A stretch of 22,500 nt of DNA, from the NCBI RefSeq assembly GCF_030272615.1, contig NW_026728910.1:240001-262500 (forward strand), given 5' to 3'. The stretch is from Cryptomeria japonica (taxonomy: Eukaryota > Streptophyta > Pinopsida > Cupressales > Cupressaceae). Every line of letters begins with the position of its first letter. Positions within the stretch are counted from its first letter, which is position 1. This document shows, piece by piece, positions 1 through 9,211 of the stretch. The notes beneath the pieces were generated by a model. It was not told the origin of the DNA, ran no database searches, and saw nothing but the letters and a program-made list of their open reading frames with translations. The position numbers and the translations under genes were made by a program.

Positions 1-822
1 GCCCTCACAATGGCCCAAGGCCAGAGATCGGACTGCTACGATTTACCCCAACAATCATCGTGCCACTCTTCGCAGAGAGGTGATAGACGCCAACGAGCCC
101 GCGCATAGCAATCGAGGTGTAAAAAGGGCGTTGAAGGCAGGAAGCCTGGACGAAAGAGGCTACGAGGTCACCTCGAAGCGGTCTAAGAATCGGGCGCACT
201 TGGGGCGACTACCAGTGCCAACCCCTTATCCCGCGGTGCGTCCGACACACAGAAATTTCCAAGGCGGCCAAGGAGCCTCCCCGCATAGCAATCGGGGTGT
301 GAGGTTACGGATGCAGCATTGATAGCAATCGAGGTGTGAGGCGAAGGATGCAGAAGTGAGAGCCGAGGGATGTAGCAGAGATAGCAATCGGGGTGTGTGA
401 TGCAGAAGAGATAGCAATCGAGGTGTGCGGTGGGAAGGGCCCAGCAGCCAGAATGCATGAAGCGACGGATGAAGCAGTGATGACAACCGGGCTGTGAGGA
501 GAGGAGGGATGCAGCCAAGAAAGCAATCAGGGCTCGAGGCAAGGGATGCATCAAGGATAGCAATCATGTTGTGAGGCGAGATTCCAAAGGCTAAACGTGA
601 GAGGCTGCAGGGTCGACTCAGAGAGGTCTATGCATGTGAGAGGCTGAAAGCAAGGTCGACTCGGAGCGGTCTATGCATCGGGCGCGCTTGGGGCGACTAC
701 CAGTGCCAACCCCTTATCCCGCGACGCGTCCGACAAAGAGAACGTTCCAAGGCGGCAGAGGAGGTTACCAGCCGAAGGATGCAGTAGCAATAACAGGTAT
801 AGTTCCGCGGCGGCCGAGAAGA
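1..822. repeat. Degenerate left flank of the 188-bp ETS repeat array
   Basis: No gene is visible. Two old, diverged copies of the 188-bp repeat can be recognised by their anchors: GCATAGCAATCG at about 104 and 283, and the block CGACTACCAGTGCCAACCCC at about 209 and 693. Between about 300 and 560 the sequence becomes a short degenerate repeat of roughly 25-35 bp built on GATAGCAATCGAGGTGTG and GGATGCAG. That looks like local expansion of one part of the 188-bp unit. Open frames here lie in low-complexity repeats and are not convincing genes. Confidence 0.7.
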
Positions 823-3800
823 CTCACCGCATAGGAATCGGGATGCGAGGCGAGGGATGCGGCGGGAAGGCCCCGACGGCTAAACGAAAGAGGCTGCAGG
901 GCCGCCTCGGAATGGTCCAAGCATCGGATGCGATTGGGATGACTACCAGTGCCAACCCCTTATCCCGCGATGCGTCCGATACACAGATAGTTCCAAGGCG
1001 GCCGAGGAGCCTCACCGCATATCAATCGGGGTGCGAGGCGAGGGATGGGGCGGGAAGGCCCCAACGGCTAGACGGAAGAGGCTTCAGGGCCACCTCGGAA
1101 TGGTCCAAGCATCGGACGCGCTTGGGGCGACTGCCAGTGCCAACCCCTTATCCCGCGATGCGTCCGATACACAGATGGTTCCAAGGCGGCCGAGGAGCCT
1201 CACCGCATAGCAATCGGGGGTGCGAGGCGAGGGATGGGGCGGGAAGGCCCCAACGGCTAGACGGAAGAGGCTTCAGGGCCGCCTAGGAATGGTCCAAGCA
1301 TCGGACACGCTTGGGGCGACTACCAGTGACAGCCCCCTATCCCGCGATGCGTCCGATACGAAGATGGTTCCAAGGCGGCCGAGGAGCCTCACCGCATAGC
1401 AATCGGGGTGCGAGGTGGGGGATGCGGCGAGATGGCCCCAACGGCTAGACGGAAGAGGCCACAGGGCCGCGTCGGAATAGTCCAAGCATCGGACGCGCTT
1501 GGGGCGACTACCAGTGACAACCCCTTATCCCGCGATGCGTCCGATACGAAGATAGTTCCAAGGCGGCCGAGGAGCCTCACCGCATAGCAATCGGGGTGCG
1601 AGGTGGGGGATGCGGCGAGATGGCCCCAACGGCTAGACGGAAGAGGCTGCAGGGCCGCCTCGGAATAGTCCAAGCATCGGACGCGCTTGGGGCCACTACC
1701 AGTGACAACCCCTTATCCCGCGATGCGTCCGATACGAAGATAGTTCCAAGGCGGCCGAAGAGCCTCACCGCATAGCAATCGGGGTGCGAGGTGGGGGATG
1801 CGGCGAGATGGCCCCAACGGCTAGACGGAAGAGGCCACAGGGCCGCCTCGGAATAGTCCAAGCATCGGACGCGCTTGGGGCGACTACCAGTGACAACCCC
1901 TTATCCCGCGATGCGTCCGATACGAAGATAGTTCCCAGGCGGCCGAGGAGCCTCACCGCATAGCAATCGGGGTGCGAGGCGAGGGATGCGGCGAGATGGC
2001 CCCAAAGGCTAGACGGAAGAGGCTGCAGGGCTGCCTCGGAATAGTCCAAGCATCGGACGCGCTTGGGGCGACTACCACTGCCAACCCCTTATCCCGCGAT
2101 GCGTCCGATACACAGATAGTTCCGAGGCGGCCGAGGAGGTGGGGGATGCAGCGAGATGGCCCCAACGGCTAGACGGAAGAGGCTGCAGGGCCGCCTCGGA
2201 ATAGTCCAAGCATCGGACGCGCTTGGGGCGACTACCAGTGACAACCCCTTATCCCGCGATGCGTCCGATACACAGATAGTTCCGAGGCGGCCAAGGAGCC
2301 TCACCGCATAGCAATCGTGGTGCGAGGTGGGGGATGCGGCGAGATGGCCCCAACGGCTAGACGGAAGAGGCTGCAGGGCCGCCTCGGAATGGTCCAAGCA
2401 TCGGATGCGCTTGGGGCGACTACCACTGCCAACCCCTTATCCCGCGATGCGTCCGATACACAGATAGTTCCAAGGCGGCCGAGGAGCCTCACAGCATAGC
2501 AATCAGGGTGCGAGGCGAGGGATGCGGCGAGAAAGCCCCAACGGCTAGAGGGAAGAGGCTTCAGGTCCGCCTCGGAATGGTCCAAGCATCGGACGCGCTT
2601 GGGGCGACTACCAGTGACAACCCCTTATCCCGCGACGCGTCCGATACACAGATAGTTCCAAGGCGGCCGAGGAGCCTCACCGCATAGCAATCGGGGTGCG
2701 AGGCGAGGGATGCGGCGAGAAGGACCCAACGGCTACACGGAAGAGGCTTCGGGGCCGCCTCGGAATGGTCCAAGCATCGGACGCGCTTGGGGCGACTACC
2801 AGTGACAACCCCTTATCCCACGACGCGTCCGATACACAGATAGTTCCAAGGCGGCCGAGGAGCCTCACCGCATAGCAATCGGGGTGCGAGGCGAGGGATG
2901 CGGCGAGAACGACCCAACGGCTACACGGAAGAGGCTTCGGGGCCGCCTCGGAATGGTCCAAGCATCGGACGCGCTTGGGGCGACTACCAGTGACAACCCC
3001 TTATCCCGCGACGCGTCCGATACACAGATAGTTCCAAGGCGGCCGAGGAGCCTCACCGCATAGCAATCGGGGTGCGAGGCGAGGGATGCGGCGAGAAGGA
3101 CCCAACGGCTAGACGGAAGAGGCTTCGGGTCCGCCTCGGAATGGTCCAAGCATCGGACGCGCTTGGGGCGACTACCAGTGACAACCCCTTATCCCGCGAC
3201 GCGTCCGATACACAGATAGTTCCAAGGCGGCCGAGGAGCCTCACCGCATAGCAATCGGGGTGCGAGGCGAGGGATGCGGCGAGAAGGACCCAACGGCTAG
3301 ACGGAAGAGGCTTCGGGTCCGCCTCGGAATGGTCCAAGCATCGGACGCGCTTGGGGCGACTACCAGTGACAACCCCTTATCCCGCGACGCGTCCGATACA
3401 CAGATAGTTCCAAGGCGGCCGAGGAGCCTCACCGCATAGCAATCGGGGTGCGAGGCGAGGGATGCGGCGAGAAGGACCCAACGGCTAGACGGAAGAGGCT
3501 TCGGGTCCGCCTCGGAATGGTCCAAGCATCGGACGCGCTTGGGGCGACTACCAGTGACAACCCCTTATCCCGCGACGCGTCCGATACACAGATAGTTCCG
3601 AGGCGGCCGAGGAGCCTCACCGCATAGCAATCGGGGTGCGAGGCGAAGGATGCGGCGAGAAGGACCCAACGGCTAGACGGAAGAGGCTTCGGGTCCGCCT
3701 CGGAATGGTCCAAGCATCGGACGCGCTTGGGGCGACTACCAGTGACAACCCCTTATCCCGCGACGCGTCCGATACACAGATAGTTCCAAGGCGGCCGAGG

Positions 3801-4743
3801 AGCCTCACCGCATAGCAATCGGGGTGCGAGGCGAGGGATGCGGCGAGAAGGACCCAACGGCTAGACGGAAGAGGCTTCAGGGCCGCCTCGGAATGGTCCA
3901 AGCATCGAACGCGCTTGGGGCGACTACCAGTGACAACCCCTTATCCCGCGACGCGTCCGATACACAGATAGTTCCGAGGCGGCCGAGGAGCCTCACCGCA
4001 TAGCAATCGGGGTGCGAGGCGAGGGATGCGGCGAGAAGGACCCAACGGCTAGACGGAAGAGGCTTCAGGGCCGCCTCGGAATGGTCCAAGCATCGGACGC
4101 GCTTGGGGCGACTACCAGTGACAACCCCTTATCCCGCGACGCGTCCGATACACAGATAGTTCCGAGGCGGCCGAGGAGCCTCACCGCATAGCAATCGGGG
4201 TGCGAGGCGAGGGATGCGGCGAGAAGGACCCAACGGCTAGACGGAAGAGGCTTCAGGGCCGCCTCGGAATGGTCCAAGCATCGGACGCGCTTGGGGCGAC
4301 TACCAATGACAACCCCTTATCCCGCGACGCGTCCGATACACAGATAGTTCCGAGGCGGCCGAGGAGCCTCACCGCATAGCAATCGGGGTGCGAGGCGAGG
4401 GATGCGGCGAGAAGGACCCAACGGCTAGACGGAAGAGGCTTCAGGGCCGCCTCGGAATGGTCCAAGCATCGGACGCGCTTGGGGCGACTACCAGTGACAA
4501 CCCCTTATCCCGCGACGCGTCCGATACACAGATAGTTCCGAGGCGGCCGAGGAGCCTCACCGCATAGCAATCGGGGTGCGAGGCGAGGGATGCGGCGAGA
4601 AGGACCCAACGGCTAGACGGAAGAGGCTTCAGGGCCGCCTCGGAATGGTCCAAGCATCGGACGCGCTTGGGGCGACTACCGTTGCCAACCCCTTATCCCG
4701 CGATGCGTCTGATACACAGATAGTTCCGAGGCGGCCGAGGAGC
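823..4743 (-). repeat. 188-bp tandem repeat array, 21 units, probable 35S 5' ETS repeats
   Basis: Units begin with CTCACCGCATAG at 823, 1011, 1199, 1388, 1576, 1764 and 1952; one shortened unit follows, then 2300 and every 188 bp to 4556, with a partial copy from 4744. Period 188 is exact apart from one inserted G (1199 unit, 189 bp) and one shortened unit. Internal anchors are GGCTAGACGG, GGCGACTACCAGTG, CCCCTTATCCCGCG and GATAGTTCC. Copies 1388-1952 carry TACGAAGATAG; later ones carry TACACAGATAG. From about 2630 the array has CGCGACGCGTCC in place of CGCGATGCGTCC, a sign of block-wise homogenisation. It lies downstream of the leftward Pol I promoters, so I infer ETS. Each unit gives a minus-strand open frame of 70-94 residues, but 188 is not divisible by three, so coding is unlikely. 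Confidence 0.9.
2140..2299 (-). repeat. Truncated 188-bp repeat unit (160 bp)
   Basis: The spacing between the flanking unit starts (1952 and 2300) is 348 bp instead of 376, so 28 bp are missing. The lost part is the start of the unit, including the GCATAGCAATCGGGG anchor: GGCCGAGGAG at about 2130 runs straight into GTGGGGGATGC. It is the only large indel in the array and a useful landmark for aligning rDNA units. Confidence 0.85.
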
Positions 4744-5011
4744 CTCACCGCATAGCAATCGGGTTGCGAGGCAGATTATTGGGAAGGGAACCCCCTGGGA
4801 TGCGGCTCAAGCAGTGCCCAAAGGGACTGGAATGCGGAATCACATCGAGAGACCCAAATGCTATACGAGGGCTCAAATCGAATTATCGATTTGGCCACGA
4901 CATGGACGCATCGGAACGACTACCTTTGCCGAACCACTCGCAATTGCATCCATACCGAAACCAATAGACATTTCCGTTAGAGCCCTCGCATAGCATTCGG
5001 GAATCTCGCAT
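4744..5011 (-). repeat. Transition from the 188-bp array to promoter-type units
   Basis: The first bases are the start of a last partial 188-bp unit. From about 4850 the sequence follows the order of the promoter units upstream: a GCTATACGAGG block near 4860 (GCTAGACGG elsewhere), ACGACTACCTTTGCCGAACC near 4918, then GCATAGCATTCGGG near 4988. Roughly 4770-4850 resembles nothing else I recognise here. It lies downstream of P1 on the minus strand and would be early 5' ETS. Confidence 0.6.
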
Positions 5012-5099
5012 GCCCCTCTAAATCGACCAATGCTGGCGCTCAATGAAAATACGAGCGCTACCACCGTTCGAGCGCCAGCATTGGTCGAGTTAGAGGGGC
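5012..5099 (-). repeat. Large inverted repeat (hairpin 1) just downstream of P1
   Basis: Arms 5012-5040 and 5071-5099 are 29 bp each and complementary with a single mismatch; the loop is 30 nt. The innermost stem reads GCTGGCGCT on the left and AGCGCCAGC on the right. On the minus strand the hairpin starts about 33 nt after the predicted P1 start, so a leftward transcript would carry a stem-loop of about 88 nt in its leader. Diverged versions sit at the same distance from P2 and P3. The function is unknown. Confidence 0.85.
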
Positions 5100-5124
5100 A
5101 CGGGGGAGAATGCTCCAGTCAACA

Positions 5125-5154
5125 CCTCCCCTATATAAGTTATTTGTCCGATTC
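5125..5154 (-). promoter_or_regulatory. P1: RNA polymerase I core promoter, candidate 35S gene promoter
   Basis: The minus strand reads TATATAGGGG at 5137-5128, matching the plant Pol I initiator, in which transcription starts at or next to the A before the G run (predicted +1 about 5132). The upstream block GAATCGGACAAATAACT is shared with the other copies. P1 is the copy furthest downstream in the leftward direction, so it is the best candidate here for the gene promoter; a still more downstream copy beyond position 1 cannot be excluded. P1-P3 form a class with AATAACTTATATA, against AATAGCTTATATA in P4-P13. Confidence 0.75.
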
Positions 5155-5497
5155 TCGCACAACCGTAGTCTGCCTCGTCGAATCAAACAACGGTCCCAGA
5201 TTCCGACTTCCGTTCCGTAGAGACCCAAAAGCTAGATGGAGGCTCGCAAGAAAGAGAGTCGGCGCATAGCAATCGGGTTTCTCGAACGTTTAGGGACCGA
5301 GCTCACTTGCGGATAGGGCAAAATCCGCCAAGCAACCCAAAAGCTAGACGGGGGCTCGAATCGAATCGCCTAGGCGGCCACAACAACGACGTGTTGGATC
5401 GACTACCAGTGCCAAACCATTCAGCAAGACTAGTCTGTGTCGAGGCCGGATAGAGATTCTCAGAGAGCGCCCGCATAGCATTTAGGAGACCTGCCGC

Positions 5498-5590
5498 GTC
5501 CCTCACACTCGACAAATGGTGGTGCACGTTTATAAATCCGAGCGATCCCAACCCTTTCAAGCACCAACATCGGTCGAGATAGAGGGGCAC
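5498..5590 (-). repeat. Diverged inverted repeat (hairpin 2) downstream of P2
   Basis: Arms are 5498-5525 and 5561-5590. The inner stem GGTGGTGC pairs with GCACCAAC, and CACTCGAC pairs with GTCGAGAT imperfectly. The outer edge lies 32 nt from the predicted P2 start, as for hairpin 1. Several mismatches are present. The inner stem has T-A pairs where hairpin 1 has C-G pairs, a change on both arms. Confidence 0.6.
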
Positions 5591-5614
5591 GGAGGGGGCT
5601 GCGTGAGACAACAC

Positions 5615-5644
5615 AGTCCCCTATATAAGTTATTTGTCCGATTC
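5615..5644 (-). promoter_or_regulatory. P2: Pol I spacer promoter
   Basis: The minus-strand core TATATAGGGG is at 5627-5618, with the same upstream block as P1. The bases just downstream differ slightly (GGGGACT rather than GGGGAGG). It belongs to the P1-P3 class with an inverted repeat in the leader. Confidence 0.72.
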
Positions 5645-5938
5645 TCACACATCCGAAGAATGGTCATCAAATCGGACAACAGCCCAAACTTCCGACTTCC
5701 GTCCCAGAAAGCCCAAGAGCTATCTAAAACGTTCATGGCCGGAACTCGATCGCGGCTATACCAGTCCGCCAAGCAACCCAAAAGCTAGACTGGAGCTCTA
5801 GTCGAATCACCTCTGTGGCCATTGCAAGGACGTGTTGGAGCGACTACCATTGCCGAACCATTCCGCAGGTCGAGTCCATACCAAGGCCGCATAGAGATTC
5901 ACGATGAGCTCCTGCATAGCAATCAGGAGACTTGCCGT

Positions 5939-6030
5939 GTCCATCACAATCGATAAATCCTGGTGCAAGATTTTTGCATCCGAGCGCTCCAACCAGTCGA
6001 GCACCAGCATCAATCGACATAAACGGGCAC
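5939..6030 (-). repeat. Diverged inverted repeat (hairpin 3) downstream of P3
   Basis: Arms are 5939-5966 and 6001-6030. The inner stem CCTGGTGC pairs with GCACCAGC almost fully, and AATCGAT pairs with ATCGACAT partly. The outer edge is 33 nt from the predicted P3 start. The distance to the promoter matches hairpins 1 and 2 although the bases differ. Confidence 0.6.
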
Positions 6031-6055
6031 GGGGGGAGGATGCTCGAGAACACTA

Positions 6056-6085
6056 CCTCCCCTATATAAGTTATTTGTCCGATTC
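6056..6085 (-). promoter_or_regulatory. P3: Pol I spacer promoter
   Basis: The minus-strand core TATATAGGGG is at 6068-6059, with the upstream GAGAATCGGACAAATAACT block. It is 441 bp from P2 and 545 bp from P4. It is the last promoter of the class with a leader inverted repeat. Confidence 0.72.
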
Positions 6086-6099
6086 TCAAGCAGCCGAAG

Positions 6100-6530
6100 T
6101 CTGGTCATCGAATCGGGTCAAAGACCACAACTTCCGACTTTACCCACAATGCAAGTCATCGAATCGAACATCGGCCCCCGAGTCGGACTCCATGCGTATG
6201 TCAGGTCATCGGACCCAAATTCCGCCTTCCTGCGCATGGCGGGCCATCAATATCAACTCGGTCATCGGACCCAAACTCCGCCTTTTTGCGTATGGCACGC
6301 CTTCAAATCGGTCATCGGACCCAAATTCCGCCTTCCTGTGCATGGCGGGCCATCAACATCAACTCGGTCATCGGACCCAAATTCCGCCTTTCTGCGCATG
6401 GCACGCCATCAACTCGGTCATCGGACCCAAATTCCGCCTTCCTGCGCATGGCAGGTCATCGGACACAAATTCAGACCTCGCCAATATGCCTACGTATCGA
6501 ATCGGTCATCGGACCCAACTTCCGACTTCA
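6100..6530. repeat. Short repeats based on GGTCATCGGACCCAAATTCC
   Basis: The block TCATCGGACCCAAATTCCGC followed by CTTCCTGCGCATGGC recurs about every 51-54 bp (near 6208, 6262, 6316, 6367, 6418), then closer at about 6458 and 6506. Some copies carry an extra GGCCATCAATATCAACTC segment. The last part (about 6418-6535) is the same sequence that then becomes part of each 311-bp promoter unit. No gene is supported; the overlapping frames of up to 234 residues are repeat translations. Confidence 0.75.
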
Positions 6531-6600
6531 TCCATACTGTAGGGTCTTTGAGGTTGGCGCGGTGCGCTCAACCCAGGGAGTCGACCCATCGAAGCATACA

Positions 6601-6630
6601 CCTCCCCTATATAAGCTATTTGTCCGATTC
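6601..6630 (-). promoter_or_regulatory. P4: Pol I spacer promoter
   Basis: The minus-strand core TATATAGGGG is at 6613-6604, with upstream GAATCGGACAAATAGCT. It is the first member of the second promoter class, which has no leader inverted repeat and has GGGTCGACTCCC about 30 nt downstream. Confidence 0.72.
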
Positions 6631-6911
6631 CCACACCTGTGTAGTTTGCACCTCTGACCAGGACATCGACCCCAACTTCCGAACTCGACTGCAACGACGG
6701 CACCAGCGCCTTGGTGCGCACCTTGCGACGCACAGTCCCAACATTCGCCTTCCTGCACATGGCAGGTCATCGGACCCAAATTCCGACCTCGCGAGTATGC
6801 CTACATATCGAATCGGTCATCGGACCCAACTTCCGACTTCATCCATACCGTAGGGTCTTTGAGGTTGGCGCGGTGCGCTCAACCCGGGGAGTCGACCCAA
6901 CGAAGCATACA

Positions 6912-6941
6912 CCTCCCCTATATAAGCTATTTGTCCGATTC
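6912..6941 (-). promoter_or_regulatory. P5: Pol I spacer promoter
   Basis: The minus-strand core TATATAGGGG is at 6924-6915, exactly 311 bp from P4. The conserved upstream block is unchanged. Confidence 0.72.
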
Positions 6942-7222
6942 CCACACCTGTGTAGTTTGCACCTCCGATCAAGACATCGACCCCAACTTCCGAACTCGCC
7001 TCCAACGACCGAACCAGCGCCTTGGTGCGCACCTTGCAACGCACAGTGCCAACATTCGCCTTCCTGCACGTGGCAGGTCATCGGACCCAAATTCCGACCT
7101 CGCGAGTATGCCTACATATCGAATCGGTCATCGGACCCAACTTCCGACTTCATCCATACCGTAGGGTCTTTGAGGTTGGCGCGGTGCGCTCAACCCGGGG
7201 AGTCGACCCAACGAAGCATACA

Positions 7223-7252
7223 CCTCCCCTATATAAGCTATTTGTCCGATTC
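7223..7252 (-). promoter_or_regulatory. P6: Pol I spacer promoter
   Basis: The minus-strand core TATATAGGGG is at 7235-7226, exactly 311 bp from P5, with the same flanks. Confidence 0.72.
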
Positions 7253-7533
7253 CCACACCTGTGTAGCTTGCACCTCCGATCAGGACATCGACCCCAACTT
7301 CCGAACTCGACTAAAAAGACCGCACCAGCGCCTTGGTGTGCACCTTGCAACGCACAGTGTCAACATTCGCCTTCCTGCACATGGCAGGTCATCGGACCCA
7401 AATTCCGACCTCATGAGCATACCTACTAATCGAATCGGTCATCGGACCCAACTTCCGACTTCATCCATACCGTAGGGTCTTTGAGGTTGGCGCGGTGCGC
7501 TCAACCTGGGGAGTCGACCCATCGAAGCATACA

Positions 7534-7563
7534 CCTCCCCTATATAAGCTATTTGTCCGATTC
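7534..7563 (-). promoter_or_regulatory. P7: Pol I spacer promoter
   Basis: The minus-strand core TATATAGGGG is at 7546-7537, exactly 311 bp from P6. About 110 bp upstream of it, in the Pol I direction, the unit is interrupted by the 52-bp array. Confidence 0.72.
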
Positions 7564-7655
7564 CGACACCTGTGTAGTTTGCACCTCCGCTCAGGACATC
7601 GACCCCAACTTCCGAACTCGCCTGCAACGACCGAACCAGCGCCTTGGTGCGCACC

Positions 7656-8395
7656 AAAAGTGCGCACTTTTGGAGGGCACTTTTGTGCGCTCCAAAGGTG
7701 CGCACTTTTGGAGGGCACTTTTCTGCGCTCCAAAGGTGCGCACTTTTGGAGGGCACTTTTTGGAGGGCACTTTTCTGCGCTCCAAAGGTGCGCACTTTTG
7801 GAGGGCACTTTTTGGAGGGCACTTTTCTGCGCTCCAAAGGTGCGCACTTTTGGAGGGCACTTTTTGGAGGGCACTTTTCTGCGCTCCAAAGGTGCGCACT
7901 TTTGGAGGGCACTTTTTGGAGGGCACTTTTCTGCGCTCCAAAGGTGCGCACTTTTGGAGGGCACTTTTTGGAGGGCACTTTTCTGCGCTCCAAAGGTGCG
8001 CACTTTTGGAGGGCACTTTTTGGAGGGCACTTTTCTGCGCTCCAAAGGTGCGCACTTTTGGAGGGCACTTTTTGGAGGGCACTTTTCTGCGCTCCAAAGG
8101 TGCGCACTTTTGGAGGGCACTTTTTGGAGGGCACTTTTCTGCGCTCCAAAGGTGCGCACTTTTGGAGGGCACTTTTTGGAGGGCACTTTTCTGCGCTCCA
8201 AAGGTGCGCACTTTTGGAGGGCACTTTTTGGAGGGCACTTTTCTGCGCTCCAAAGGTGCGCACTTTTGGAGGGCACTTTTTGGAGGGCACTTTTCTGCGC
8301 TCCAAAGGTGCGCACTTTTGGAGGGCACTTTTGTGCACTCCAAAGGTGCGCACTTTTGGAGGGCACTTTTCCTGTGCTCCAAAGGTGCACACCTA
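7656..8395. repeat. Nearly perfect 52-bp minisatellite between P7 and P8
   Basis: GCGCTCCAAAGGTGCGCAC recurs at 7687, 7725 and then every 52 bp to 8297 (eleven 52-bp intervals). It is flanked by intervals of 38 bp on the left and 38-39 bp on the right. The 52-bp unit is the 38-bp edge unit plus a 14-bp duplication of TTGGAGGGCACTTT. I saw no substitution among the central copies. Each contains a 22-bp near-perfect palindrome centred on GTGCGCAC. Frames are open on both strands for up to 366 residues, but 52 is not divisible by three and all frames are open, so this is not a gene. It might act as an enhancer or spacer repeat; that is inference. Confidence 0.92.
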
Positions 8396-8520
8396 GGTGA
8401 GCACCTTCGACCACACCTTGTAGCACACCAAACTCTGACTTTCGACTTCATCCGCAATGCAGGGTCTTTGAGGTTGGCGCAATGCGCACAACCAGGGGAG
8501 TCGACCCATCAAACCCAACA

Positions 8521-8550
8521 CCTCCCCTATATAAGCTATTTGTCTGATTC
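8521..8550 (-). promoter_or_regulatory. P8: Pol I spacer promoter
   Basis: The minus-strand core TATATAGGGG is at 8533-8524, 987 bp from P7 because the 52-bp array lies between. The upstream block has CAGACAAATAGCT, one base different from P4-P7. Confidence 0.7.
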
Positions 8551-8677
8551 TCATACATGCGTAGCCTGCAGGAGCAATTAGGACATCGACCCCAACTTTC
8601 GGCTTCTAAACGAAAACAAGGTCTTTGAGGTTGGTGTAATGCGAACAACTAGGGGAGTCAACCCATCAAACCCAACA

Positions 8678-8707
8678 CCTCCCCTATATAAGCTATTTGT
8701 CTGATTC
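8678..8707 (-). promoter_or_regulatory. P9: Pol I spacer promoter
   Basis: The minus-strand core TATATAGGGG is at 8690-8681, exactly 157 bp from P8. Confidence 0.7.
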
Positions 8708-8834
8708 TCATACATGTGTAGTCTACAGGAGCAATTAGGACATCGACCCCAACTTTTGACTTCTTAACGAAAACAAGGTCTTTGAGGTTGACGTAATGCG
8801 CACAACCAGGGGAGTCGACCCATCAAACCCAACA

Positions 8835-8864
8835 CCTCCCCTATATAAGCTATTTGTCCGATTC
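8835..8864 (-). promoter_or_regulatory. P10: Pol I spacer promoter
   Basis: The minus-strand core TATATAGGGG is at 8847-8838, exactly 157 bp from P9. It has CGGACAAATAGCT upstream, as in P4-P7. Confidence 0.7.
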
Positions 8865-8991
8865 TCATACATGTGTAGCCTGCAGGAGCCATTAGGACAT
8901 TGACCCCAACTTTTGACTTCTTAACGAAAACAAGGTCTTTGAGGTTGGCGTAATGCGCACAACCAAGGGAGTTGACCCATCAAACCCAACA

Positions 8992-9021
8992 CCTCCCCTA
9001 TATAAGCTATTTGTCTGATTC
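8992..9021 (-). promoter_or_regulatory. P11: Pol I spacer promoter
   Basis: The minus-strand core TATATAGGGG is at 9004-8995, exactly 157 bp from P10. Confidence 0.7.
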
Positions 9022-9211
9022 TCATACATGTGTAGCCTGCAACAACGATTAGGACATCCACCCCAACTTCTGAATTCGTCTGCGTTGACCGCACCAAAGG
9101 TGCACGCCTTGGTGCTCACCAAAATCCGACTTCCGACTTCTTCTGCTATGCGGGGTCTTTGAGGTTGGCGCAGTGCGCACAACCAGGGGAGTCAACCCAC
9201 CGAATGCAACA

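Larger units (their letters stand above)
5140..6100 (-). repeat. Promoter-unit repeats of about 441-490 bp (P1-P3 class)
   Basis: Promoter cores at 5128, 5618 and 6059 are 490 and 441 bp apart. Each unit holds, from left to right, a GCTAGAC block (5343, 5784), a CGACTACC block (5400, about 5838), GCATAGCA (5473, about 5915), a large inverted repeat and a promoter. The anchors match those of the 188-bp array in order and approximate spacing, except that the 188-bp unit lacks the inverted repeat and promoter. Identity between units is clearly lower than in the 311-bp and 157-bp families, so these units look older. Confidence 0.75.
6530..7650 (-). repeat. 311-bp promoter-containing tandem repeats (P4-P7)
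   Basis: Promoter cores at 6604, 6915, 7226 and 7537 are exactly 311 bp apart, and the units are nearly identical. Each unit contains, from right to left: CATCGGACCCAACTTCCGAC, GGGTCTTTGAGGTTGGCG, GGAGTCGACCCA and the promoter; CGACCCCAACTTCCGAACTC and CCTTGGTGCGCACC lie upstream. The fourth unit is cut at about 7654, where CCTTGGTGCGCACC leads into the 52-bp array. Exact spacing and high identity point to recent amplification or gene conversion. Confidence 0.85.

Noticed and set aside
1389-4653. Series of 70-94 residue frames on the - strand in the 188-bp array
   Set aside because: They restart in each unit and shift phase, since 188 is not divisible by three; there is no start context or family. 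They follow the repeat and are not a gene family.
823-4743. GGGATAAGGGG (minus strand) in each 188-bp unit as a decayed Pol I promoter
   Set aside because: Only AAGGGG is shared, the upstream block is absent, and in the aligned promoter unit this position is not the promoter.
7656-8395. CRISPR array
   Set aside because: Regular spacing, but there are no unique spacers: the whole 52-bp unit is repeated. No cas gene is present and the context is plant rDNA.
7439-8581. Frames of about 250-366 residues on both strands over 7439-8581
   Set aside because: Caused by the 52-bp repeat, which has no stop in any frame; the protein is a 52-residue period on either strand.
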